In this document: piece by piece, positions 17,834 through 25,065 of the stretch
How positions within the stretch are numbered: position 1 is the first letter of the stretch
How the letters are laid out: each line of letters begins with the position of its first letter
Notes under the pieces: generated by a model
Seen by the model: only the letters and a program-made list of their open reading frames with translations
Databases searched by the model: none
Told to the model about the DNA's origin: nothing
NCBI RefSeq assembly: GCF_020639365.1
Contig: NZ_JAINUL010000001.1
Location: 5,768,304 to 5,832,303 of the forward strand
Direction of reading: 5' to 3'
DNA from: Streptomyces flavotricini
GTDB taxonomy: Bacteria > Actinomycetota > Actinomycetes > Streptomycetales > Streptomycetaceae
Length of the DNA stretch: 64,000 bases
Position numbers and translations under genes: made by a program

Positions 17834-18415
17834 ATGAGCACTGCTTCCGTCTCCTTCCGCCCCGGCGCCGTCCTCGCCGACCTGCTGCCCGCGAGCCGCG
17901 TCCGCGACATCGCGCTCGTCGCCGGCGGAGCCGCGCTCACCGGCCTCGCCGCGCAGATCGCCGTGCCCGTCCCCGGCTCGCCGGTCCCGGTCACCGGCCA
18001 GACCTTCGCGGCCCTGCTGGTCGGCACCGCGTTCGGTGCCCGGCGCGGCTTCCTGTCCCTCGCCCTGTACGCACTCGTCGGCATGGCGGGCGTGCCGTGG
18101 TTCGCGGGCGGCACCTCCGGCGCGGGCGGCGCGTCCTTCGGCTACGTGCTCGGCATGCTCCTCGCCGCGACCGTCGCGGGTGCGCTGGCCCGCCGCGGCG
18201 CCGACCGCTCGGTCCTCCGTACGGCGGGCACGATGGTGCTGGGTTCCGCCCTCATCTACGCCGTGGGCGTGCCGTACCTGGCGCTGTCCACCGGGATGTC
18301 CTTCGGCGCGGCCGTCGCGGCGGGGCTGACCCCGTTCCTGCTCGGCGACGCGCTCAAGGCGGCGCTGGCGATGGGCCTGCTGCCCGCCACCTGGAAGCTG
18401 GTCGGCGGCAAGTAG
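17834..18415 (+). CDS. bioY: Biotin transporter BioY
   Basis: A 193-residue integral membrane S-component of an energy-coupling-factor transporter for biotin. Conserved BioY features: PVPVTGQTFAALLVGTAFGARRG near residues 53-75, the LYALVGMAGVPWFAGG segment, and about six transmembrane helices. No ECF ATPase (bioM) or BioN gene lies nearby, so it must work alone or with shared ECF modules. ATG 17834 follows GGAG at 7 bases. It is flanked by two permease genes on the opposite strand and ends at a very strong hairpin. Confidence 0.93.
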   Translation: MSTASVSFRPGAVLADLLPASRVRDIALVAGGAALTGLAAQIAVPVPGSPVPVTGQTFAALLVGTAFGARRGFLSLALYALVGMAGVPWFAGGTSGAGGASFGYVLGMLLAATVAGALARRGADRSVLRTAGTMVLGSALIYAVGVPYLALSTGMSFGAAVAAGLTPFLLGDALKAALAMGLLPATWKLVGGK

Positions 18416-18435
18416 CCGGCCGGCCGCGACGCAAG

Positions 18436-18478
18436 CACGACAGCCCCGGACCACACCTGGTGGTCCGGGGCTGTCGTG
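18436..18478. terminator. Bidirectional terminator
   Basis: Perfect 19-bp stem (18436-18454 with 18460-18478) and a 5-base loop between the convergent bioY and permease 3 genes; the longest simple terminator stem in the window. Confidence 0.9.
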
Positions 18479-18493
18479 TCACCGCATGCGTGC

Positions 18494-19927
18494 CTAGGCG
18501 CGCTCGGCGGCCTTGCGGCGCATGTCGCGCACCACGCCGATGACCAGCACGACGGCGGCGACCAGCAGCGACAGCATGACCGTCTCGCGGTTGTCCTTGT
18601 CGTAGACCATGTAGCCCAGGACGAAGGTGATCATCGCGGCGGTGGCCCACGTCAGGTACGGGAAGAGCCACATCTTGACCGTGAGCTTCTCCGGCGCCTC
18701 GCGCACCAGGATCTTGCGCATCCGCAGCTGGGTCAGGCAGATGACCAGCCACACGAAGAGCGCGATCGCACCCGAGGAGTTCAGCAGGAAGCTGAAGACC
18801 GTGTCCGGGGAGCTGTAGTTGAAGTAGACGGCGGCGAAGCCGAAGACCACGGAGCCCAGGATCGCGGCCATGGGCACGCCCCGCTTGTTGACCTTGGCGA
18901 AGACCTTGGGCGCGTCACCGCGCTCGCCCAGCGAGAACGCCATGCGGGAGGCCGTGTACATGCCCGAGTTCAGGCAGGACAGCACGGCGGTCAGGACGAT
19001 CACGTTCATGATCTGGCCGGCGTGCGCGATGCCGATGGAGTCCAGGGCGGCGACGTACGAGCCCTTGTCGACGATCGACTTGTCGTTCCACGGCAGCAGG
19101 GTGAGGACGATGAAGATCGAGCCCAGGTAGAAGACGCCGATGCGCCAGATCACCGAGTTGGTGGCCTTGGTGACCGCGCGGCGCGGGTCCTCGGACTCGC
19201 CGGCCGCCAGGGTGACGATCTCGCTGCCCATGAAGGAGAAGACGACCATCAGCACGCCGGTGAGGATGGAGCCCCAGCCGTTGGGCATGAAGCCGCCCGC
19301 GTCGGTGAGGTGCGCGAAGCCCGCACCCGGGTTGTCCGAACCGGGCAGTACGCCGAAGACGGCGAGCATGCCGACGATCACGAAGGCGCCGATGGCGACG
19401 ACCTTGATGCCGGCGAACCAGAACTCGAACTCGCCGTAGGAGGCGACCGAGCCGAGGTTGGTGACCGTCAGGACCACCATCACGATCAGGGCCCAGCCCC
19501 ACTGCGGGACGGCCGGGACCCAGCCCTCGAGGATCTTGGCGCCGGCGGTCGCCTCCACGGCGAGCACGACGACCCAGAAGAACCAGTACAGCCAGCCGAT
19601 GGAGAAGCCGGCCCAGCGGCCGAGCGCGCGGTCGGCGTACGCGGAGAAGGAGCCCGAGTTCGGGCTGGCGGCGGCCATCTCGCCGAGCATCCGCATCACG
19701 AAGACGACCATCGCTCCGACGAGCAGGTACGAGATCAGGATGGCGGGACCGGCCTTGGCGATACCGCCACCAGAGCCGACGAAGAGACCGGCGCCGATGA
19801 CGCCGCCAATGGCGATCATGGAAAGGTGGCGGTTCTTGAGACCGGCCTTCAGACCGTCGGAGGGCTGGCCTTCACCGGAGTTACCGGTGGGGTCGCCTGC
19901 CTTCTGAAGGGTCGTCGTGGAGCTCAT
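18494..19927 (-). CDS. Amino acid permease, APC superfamily (copy 3, GabP-like)
   Basis: A 477-residue, roughly 12-helix transporter with IAIGGVIGAGLFVGSGGGIAKAGPA in helix 1 and GEFEFWFAGIKVVAIGAF in the middle; its KNRHLSMIAIGG opening and GSEIVTLAAGESEDPRRAV loop resemble the GABA/aromatic amino acid branch (GabP-like). It is divergent from rpiB across 221 bp of leader with no recognisable riboswitch. The family is firm and the GABA specificity is only suggested. Confidence 0.9.
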   Translation of the reverse strand: MSSTTTLQKAGDPTGNSGEGQPSDGLKAGLKNRHLSMIAIGGVIGAGLFVGSGGGIAKAGPAILISYLLVGAMVVFVMRMLGEMAAASPNSGSFSAYADRALGRWAGFSIGWLYWFFWVVVLAVEATAGAKILEGWVPAVPQWGWALIVMVVLTVTNLGSVASYGEFEFWFAGIKVVAIGAFVIVGMLAVFGVLPGSDNPGAGFAHLTDAGGFMPNGWGSILTGVLMVVFSFMGSEIVTLAAGESEDPRRAVTKATNSVIWRIGVFYLGSIFIVLTLLPWNDKSIVDKGSYVAALDSIGIAHAGQIMNVIVLTAVLSCLNSGMYTASRMAFSLGERGDAPKVFAKVNKRGVPMAAILGSVVFGFAAVYFNYSSPDTVFSFLLNSSGAIALFVWLVICLTQLRMRKILVREAPEKLTVKMWLFPYLTWATAAMITFVLGYMVYDKDNRETVMLSLLVAAVVLVIGVVRDMRRKAAERA

Positions 19928-20148
19928 GGACGGATCCTTAGGTTCTCGGGTTTCGAGGCCCCGGCATTCAAACCTGAGATGAACGCAGGACGGAAGACCT
20001 CAATCCGGATCGTTGCGTTGGGGCGAACGTCCAAGACCTGGGTCCCCCCGTGTCTCATCTGCGTTCTTTGGCTTTATTTGAGCTTTAGAAGTGACTTACG
20101 CGACACCCCTGCGAAGATCGCGTAGCCCGCTCGTGCCACACTCGTCCC

Positions 20149-20634
20149 ATGCGCGTGTACCTCGGATCCGACCATGCCGGCTTTGAGCTCAAGAACCACC
20201 TGGTGGACTGGCTCAAGAACAACGGCCACGAGCCCGTCGACTGCGGGCCCCACATCTACGACGCGGTGGACGACTACCCGCCGTTCTGCCTGCGCGCCGC
20301 GGAGAAGACCGCCGCCGACGCCGACAGCCTCGGCATCGTCATCGGCGGCTCCGGCAACGGCGAGCAGATCGCCGCGAACAAGGTCAAGGGCGTCCGCGCC
20401 ATCCTGGCCTGGAGCGTCGAGACCGCGAAGCTCGGCCGTGAGCACAACAACGCCAACGTGATCTCCGTCGGTGGCCGCATGCACACGCAGGACGAGGCCG
20501 TCTCCTTCATCGAGGCCTTCCTGGCGACCCCGTACTCCGGCGAGGAGCGCCACACCCGCCGCATCGAGATGCTCTCCGCGTACGAGCAGACCGGCGAGCT
20601 CCCCCCGATCCCGGCCCACCACCCGCAGGGCTGA
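20149..20634 (+). CDS. rpiB: Ribose-5-phosphate isomerase B
   Basis: A 161-residue cytosolic isomerase interconverting ribose 5-phosphate and ribulose 5-phosphate in the pentose phosphate pathway. RpiB signatures: MRVYLGSDHAGFELK at the start, VIGGSGNGEQIAANKVKGVRA (actinobacterial form with Ser rather than Cys in the GGSGNG loop), AWSVETAKLGREHNNANVISVGGR. No ribosome site precedes ATG 20149; a CACACT hexamer ends 6 bases upstream, so the transcript may be leaderless. It is followed by a hairpin terminator and the Fpg/Nei gene. Confidence 0.95.
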   Translation: MRVYLGSDHAGFELKNHLVDWLKNNGHEPVDCGPHIYDAVDDYPPFCLRAAEKTAADADSLGIVIGGSGNGEQIAANKVKGVRAILAWSVETAKLGREHNNANVISVGGRMHTQDEAVSFIEAFLATPYSGEERHTRRIEMLSAYEQTGELPPIPAHHPQG

Positions 20635-20648
20635 TCTTCCGCTTCACC

Positions 20649-20678
20649 GTGCCGCCGTGGCTCCCGGCCCGGCGGCAC
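20649..20678. terminator. Terminator after rpiB
   Basis: A 9-bp perfect stem GTGCCGCCG/CGGCGGCAC with a 12-base loop, 15 bases after the rpiB stop codon. Confidence 0.65.
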
Positions 20679-20684
20679 GGCCAT

Positions 20685-20704
20685 TTCCGGATCCGGATCC
20701 GGAA
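20685..20704. repeat. 20-bp perfect palindrome plus hexamer repeat before the Nei gene
   Basis: The palindrome is TTCCGGATCC followed by its reverse complement (nested GGATCC units). It is followed at about 20709-20728 by four head-to-tail CCAGAG-like hexamers leading into the GGAG ribosome site of the glycosylase gene. Purpose unknown. Confidence 0.6.
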
Positions 20705-20741
20705 CCAAGCCAGAGCCAGAGCCAGAGGCAGGAGCAGAGCA

Positions 20742-21548
20742 GTGCCCGAGGGGCATACGATCCACCGCCTCGCCCAGGACCACACCCGGCGCTTCGCCGG
20801 GCGCCCGGTCAGGGTGAGCAGCCCGCAGGGCCGCTTCGCCGAGAGCGCCGCCCTGCTCGACGGGCGGGAGCTGGAGAGCGCCGAGGCGCACGGCAAGCAC
20901 CTGTTCCTCGAACTCGGCGACGCCTGGATCCACATCCACCTCGGCCTGTTCGGCAAGCTCGGCTTCGGCCCCGCCCCGGCGCCCCCGGCCACCGACACGG
21001 TCCGGCTGCGGCTGCGGAACGCCGAGCACTGGGCCGACCTGCGCGGCCCCACCGCCTGCGCACTGATCGGCGAGGCCGAGAAGAAGGCGATACACGAGCG
21101 GCTCGGCCCCGACCCGCTGCGCCCGGCCGACGATCCGGACCGCGCCTGGCAGCGGATCTCCCGCTCCCGCACCACCGTCGCCGCCCTCCTCATGGACCAG
21201 AAGGTGATCGCGGGCGTCGGCAACGTCTACCGCGCCGAGGTCCTCTTCCGGCACGGCATCGACCCGTACCGGCTGGGCAAGGACCTCACGCGCGGTGAGT
21301 GGGACGCCATGTGGGCGGATCTGGCGGGGCTGATGCGCGAGGGCGTACGGAACAACCGGATCGACACCGTCCGCGACGAGCACCTGCCCGAGGCCATGGG
21401 CCGCCCGCCGCGCGTGGACGACCACGGCGGCGAGGTGTACGTCTACCGCCGGGCGAACATGCCCTGCCACATCTGCGGGGCCGAGGTCCGCACCGCCGAT
21501 CTGGCGGCGCGCAACCTCTTCTGGTGCCCGTCCTGCCAGACCAGGTGA
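20742..21548 (+). CDS. Fpg/Nei family DNA glycosylase
   Basis: A 268-residue base-excision repair enzyme (DNA glycosylase/AP lyase). After initiator removal the N-terminus is Pro-Glu-Gly (PEGHTIHRLA), giving the catalytic Pro1 and Glu2 of endonuclease VIII (Nei). The H2TH motif is in KVIAGVGNVYRAEVLFRHG, and the C-terminal zinc finger in CHICGAEVRTADLAARNLFWCPSC with four cysteines. GTG 20742 is fixed by the Pro1 requirement and AGGAG upstream. PEGHT at the start favours Nei over Fpg (PELPEVE). Convergent with the Eis-like gene. Confidence 0.93.
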   Translation: MPEGHTIHRLAQDHTRRFAGRPVRVSSPQGRFAESAALLDGRELESAEAHGKHLFLELGDAWIHIHLGLFGKLGFGPAPAPPATDTVRLRLRNAEHWADLRGPTACALIGEAEKKAIHERLGPDPLRPADDPDRAWQRISRSRTTVAALLMDQKVIAGVGNVYRAEVLFRHGIDPYRLGKDLTRGEWDAMWADLAGLMREGVRNNRIDTVRDEHLPEAMGRPPRVDDHGGEVYVYRRANMPCHICGAEVRTADLAARNLFWCPSCQTR

Positions 21549-21570
21549 GTCCGACGGGCCCGACGGCTCC

Positions 21571-22803
21571 CTAGAAGCCGTGCGGGAGCCAGGGCGCCAC
21601 ATCGGCGGTGAAGGCCCGCGAGGCCTCCGCCAAGGCGCCCGGGCGCAGCTCGCGCACCCGGCCGGCCGCCGCCAGCGAGGTCAGGGTGATCCCGCCGAGG
21701 TACGCCGAGCCCAGCTCCCGTACCGACAGCTCCAGGTCCGCCGGGTCCGCGGTCCGCGCACAGGACACGGCGCCCTCCGCATCGCGGACCAGCCGCCACC
21801 GCCCCTCGTTCCACGGGCAGAACGCGTCCTCGACCTCCATCACCACGTCCAGCGGAGCCGCGTACGCCCGCGCCTCCAGGGCCGCCGGCAGGTCCACCAG
21901 CCGCAGGTGCAGCGAATCGCGGACGACCGGGCGCGCGCGCCGGACGTCACTGACCAGGTGGAGCAGCGGATCGTCCGCCGGCCGCCGGCCCGCCCGTACG
22001 GTCGCGGTCAGGTCGATCTCGAACAGGTAGCGCCAGAGCGCCGCCGTCGCCGCCGGGTCCAGCGCGTCGAGGTCGGCCACCTCGACCCTGCCCTCCCAGC
22101 CGTGGTCGTACACGGGCTTGACCCGGTAGCGGGCGTACCCGGCGATCTCGCCGTCCGCCCGCTCCGCCACCACGCACGTGAGCGGCGAGGCGCCCTCGCG
22201 CATCGACTCCGGGTCCAGCAGGGACAACCGCTCCCAGCCCGGCTGCCGCGCGGGCATGCCGGGCCGCCGGGAGACCAGCTCCGCGTACACCTGCTCGCAC
22301 TCCGGCAGGGCCTTCTCCGGATCGACGAGCCGCAGCCGCACCTCGTCCGTTCCCGGCGGCACCGTGAGCCGCACGCGGGTGGTGTCGACGGTCAGGGAAA
22401 GGGCGTACGTCGCGATGCCGTAGCCGAAACGCCCGTAGATCGCCGACTCCGAGGCCGTCAGCACGGCGATCGGCTCGCCACCCGCCCGGACGTCGTCGAG
22501 CTGGCGGCGCATCATCGAGGTGAGCACCCCGCGGCGGCGGTGCGTGGGCGCCACGCCCACCATCGTGACCCCGGCCGCCGGCACCAGCACCCCGCCCGGC
22601 ACCGACAGGCGGAAGGAGAAGGCGCCGGCCGAGCCGACGCAGGTCCCGCCGTCCCAGACCCCCAGCGAGCGCCCGAGCTCCGTCAGGGACTTGTAGAGTT
22701 CCCGCTCCTGGGGCGACTCCGGCACTCCGCCGAACGCCAGTTCCAGGTGGTCGTACCAGACATCCCACTCATCAGCCTGCAATACGCGCATCTCAAGAGC
22801 CAT
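21571..22803 (-). CDS. Eis-like GNAT N-acetyltransferase
   Basis: A 410-residue protein of the Eis family: N-terminal GNAT domain with VTMVGVAPTHRRRGVLTSMM (acetyl-CoA binding R/Q-x-x-G-x-G/A region, about residues 88-107), a middle second GNAT-like domain, and a C-terminal SCP2-like sterol carrier domain (ELSVRELGSAYLGG). The terminal Phe (HGF), whose carboxylate acts as general base in Eis enzymes, is present. Eis of M. tuberculosis acetylates aminoglycosides at several amines; the role in Streptomyces is unclear. ATG 22803 lies behind AAGGATGG; ATG 22791 is an alternative. Confidence 0.88.
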   Translation of the reverse strand: MALEMRVLQADEWDVWYDHLELAFGGVPESPQERELYKSLTELGRSLGVWDGGTCVGSAGAFSFRLSVPGGVLVPAAGVTMVGVAPTHRRRGVLTSMMRRQLDDVRAGGEPIAVLTASESAIYGRFGYGIATYALSLTVDTTRVRLTVPPGTDEVRLRLVDPEKALPECEQVYAELVSRRPGMPARQPGWERLSLLDPESMREGASPLTCVVAERADGEIAGYARYRVKPVYDHGWEGRVEVADLDALDPAATAALWRYLFEIDLTATVRAGRRPADDPLLHLVSDVRRARPVVRDSLHLRLVDLPAALEARAYAAPLDVVMEVEDAFCPWNEGRWRLVRDAEGAVSCARTADPADLELSVRELGSAYLGGITLTSLAAAGRVRELRPGALAEASRAFTADVAPWLPHGF

Positions 22804-22920
22804 GCGCCCATCCTTACCAGGGCATTCCGTCACAGTCGAAGGGTTTTCGACCGGCCGGAGCCCCCGGGTCCGGGGGTCCCCCTGCGCACGCACAGCCAGG
22901 ATGGATAGGGTCCCCAAGCA

Positions 22921-24063
22921 ATGGCCGGAGCACGCGTGGAGACGCTCATGGCCCGGACGCGCATGCTGTCGCACCGGGCCCGCACCGCCCTGCGCAAATC
23001 CGCCGTCGACTACTTCCGCGGCGACGCCTCCGACTGGGTCGCCTTCGCCGGTCTGCTCCTGACCGTTCCCGCGATCGCCTGCGGCACGCTCATGCTGCCC
23101 GTCTGGTTCTCGCCCTCCGCCCTCGTCCTGCCGATCGTCGCGGGCGGCCTGCTGCTGCGCCCCGCGAGCCTGCTCGCGCTGTACGCGGCCTCCGCGGCCG
23201 CGCTCATCGTCGAGGCCCTGGTCCTCGGTCCGTACACCCTGGGCCCGGCCCGGGTCACCCCCGGCACGGTCCTGGTCGTGGCCGCCTGCGGATTCTTCGG
23301 ACTGGTCATCGCGCAGTTCCGCAGCCGCGTCGGCGTGCCCTGGCGGCGCGGCGGCACCATGCTCTTCGACCTGCGCGAACGCATCCGGGTCCAGAGCAAG
23401 CTGCCGGCCCTGCCGCGCGGCTGGCACCGCGAGATGGCCCTGCGCCCGGCCGGCGGCCAGTCCTTCTCCGGCGACTTCGTCGTCGCCGCCCGTACGAACG
23501 GCGGCCGGACCCTGGAGATCGTCCTGACCGACGTCTCCGGCAAGGGCATGGAGGCGGGCTCGCGCGCCCTGCTGCTGTCCGGCGCGTTCGGAGGCCTGCT
23601 CGGCGCCCTGCCCCCGCACGGCTTCCTGCCCGCCGCCAACGGCTACCTGCTGCGCCAGGACTGGGACGAGGGCTTCGCCACCTCCATCCACCTCGTCCTG
23701 GACCTGGAGACCGGCGACTACGAGCTCCTCTCCGCCGGCCACCTGCCCGCCCTCCAGCTCTCCGCGGGCACCGGGCGCTGGCAGGAGAAGTCCGGCGAGG
23801 GCCCGCTGCTCGGCGTGTACGACGGCGCGGAGTTCGAGCCCGCCCGCGGCAACCTCCGCCGCGGCGACGTCCTCATGCTCTTCACGGACGGGCTGGTCGA
23901 GACCGCCGACCGCGACATCAGCGAGGGCATCGACCGCCTCACCGGCGAGGCCGACCGGTACGTCGCCGCCGGGTGGGAGGGCGCGGCCTGGCACCTGATC
24001 GAGAAGGTGGCCAAGGACGTCAACGACGACCGCGCGCTGCTGCTCATCCGCCGCTCGCCCTGA
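22921..24063 (+). CDS. SpoIIE-type PP2C serine phosphatase, membrane-bound
   Basis: A 380-residue protein with four to five transmembrane helices (about 40-130) followed by a SpoIIE/PP2C phosphatase domain: GGQSFSGDFVVAA (metal-binding Gly-Asp), VLTDVSGKGMEAG, SAGHLPALQL, LLGVYDGAEFEPA, LFTDGLVETADRD and NDDRALLLIRR. These contain the acidic metal ligands of the family. Such phosphatases in Streptomyces often act on anti-anti-sigma factors. No sigma-factor partner is adjacent. The ATG at 22921 has no ribosome site but TAGGGT lies 9 bases upstream (leaderless); ATG 22948, behind GTGGAGA, is an alternative. Confidence 0.9.
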   Translation: MAGARVETLMARTRMLSHRARTALRKSAVDYFRGDASDWVAFAGLLLTVPAIACGTLMLPVWFSPSALVLPIVAGGLLLRPASLLALYAASAAALIVEALVLGPYTLGPARVTPGTVLVVAACGFFGLVIAQFRSRVGVPWRRGGTMLFDLRERIRVQSKLPALPRGWHREMALRPAGGQSFSGDFVVAARTNGGRTLEIVLTDVSGKGMEAGSRALLLSGAFGGLLGALPPHGFLPAANGYLLRQDWDEGFATSIHLVLDLETGDYELLSAGHLPALQLSAGTGRWQEKSGEGPLLGVYDGAEFEPARGNLRRGDVLMLFTDGLVETADRDISEGIDRLTGEADRYVAAGWEGAAWHLIEKVAKDVNDDRALLLIRRSP

Positions 24064-24180
24064 CCTCCGTACGGGGGTTTTCCCCACCACCGATCCGCCT
24101 GGCTCCGCCATGTCCCCACCCCCGCCCCCGTCCGTAGCGTCGTGACCACGATCACCGACGGGTACGGAAGGCGGCACACC

Positions 24181-25065
24181 ATGGGGCTCCGGCGGAGCAG
24201 GCGGCGGCGCGAGAGCGCGCAGGCGGCGTACGAGGGCGCCGGGCGGGCGGCGTACGACGACACGGGGCGGACCGCGTACGACGACACGGGCCGGACCGCG
24301 TACGAGGGCACGGCCGCCGTCGAGCTGCGCGGCGTACGGCGCGAGTACGGCCGGGGCGCCGCCACCGTGCACGCGCTGCGCGGGATCGACCTCAGCCTGC
24401 CGCGCGGCAGCTTCACCGCCGTCATGGGCCCCTCCGGCTCCGGCAAGTCCACCTTCCTCCAGTGCGCGGCCGGACTGGACGTCCCCACCGCGGGCTCCGT
24501 CCGCCTCGGCGGCACCGAGATCACCGGCATGAACGAGAACGCGCTCACCGAGCTGCGCCGCAGCCGCCTCGGCTTCGTCTTCCAGGCCTTCAACCTGCTG
24601 CCCTCGCTCACCGTGGAGCAGAACGTGCTGCTCCCGATGCGGCTCGCCGGCGGCGGATCCGCGCGGCAGGGCCGGGACCGGGCCGCCGACCTTCTCGCCC
24701 GCGTCGGACTCGAAGGCAAGGGCCGGCGCCGACCCGCCGAACTCTCCGGCGGCCAGCAGCAGCGCGTCGCCATCGCACGGGCCCTGGTCACCCGGCCCGA
24801 TGTCGTCTTCGCCGACGAACCGACCGGCGCCCTCGACACCACCACCGCCGCGGAGGTCCTCGGACTGCTGCGGTCCGCCGTGGACACCCTCGGCGCCACC
24901 ATCGTCATGGTCACCCACGACCCGGCCGCCGCGGCCTCCGCCGACCAGGTGCTCTTCCTCGCCGACGGGCTGATCGCAGACCGGCTGCCGCGGAGCTCCG
25001 CCGCGACCGTCGCCGCCCGGATGACCGCCCTCACCGCCCCCGCGTACGCAGGAGCGGCCGCCTGA
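24181..25065 (+). CDS. ABC transporter ATP-binding protein (MacB/LolD-like)
   Basis: A 294-residue ATPase of the lipoprotein/antimicrobial-peptide exporter class: Walker A GPSGSGKST near residue 84, Q-loop FQAFNLLPSLTVEQN, signature LSGGQQQR, Walker B VVFADEPTGALD, H-loop VTHD. It powers the FtsX-like permease encoded next, whose ATG overlaps its TGA (TGATG at 25063-25067). The N-terminus carries an extra Arg-rich head and four 8-residue repeats (residues 15-46) not usual in the family. ATG 24181 is preferred over GTG 24142 because GGAAGG lies upstream. The substrate is unknown. Confidence 0.93.
   Translation: MGLRRSRRRRESAQAAYEGAGRAAYDDTGRTAYDDTGRTAYEGTAAVELRGVRREYGRGAATVHALRGIDLSLPRGSFTAVMGPSGSGKSTFLQCAAGLDVPTAGSVRLGGTEITGMNENALTELRRSRLGFVFQAFNLLPSLTVEQNVLLPMRLAGGGSARQGRDRAADLLARVGLEGKGRRRPAELSGGQQQRVAIARALVTRPDVVFADEPTGALDTTTAAEVLGLLRSAVDTLGATIVMVTHDPAAAASADQVLFLADGLIADRLPRSSAATVAARMTALTAPAYAGAAA
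24223..24318 (+). repeat. Four tandem 24-bp units in the ABC ATPase gene
   Basis: Encodes AAYEGAGR-AAYDDTGR-TAYDDTGR-TAYEGTAA. The two middle DNA units differ at very few bases, so the array looks recent and could vary in copy number in frame. Confidence 0.85.

Noticed and set aside
19928..20148. Riboswitch upstream of permease 3 or rpiB
   Set aside because: Read both strands for conserved riboswitch cores (cobalamin, TPP, SAM, glycine) and saw none.
24142..24180. GTG 24142 as start of the ABC ATPase
   Set aside because: No ribosome site; ATG 24181 has GGAAGG upstream.
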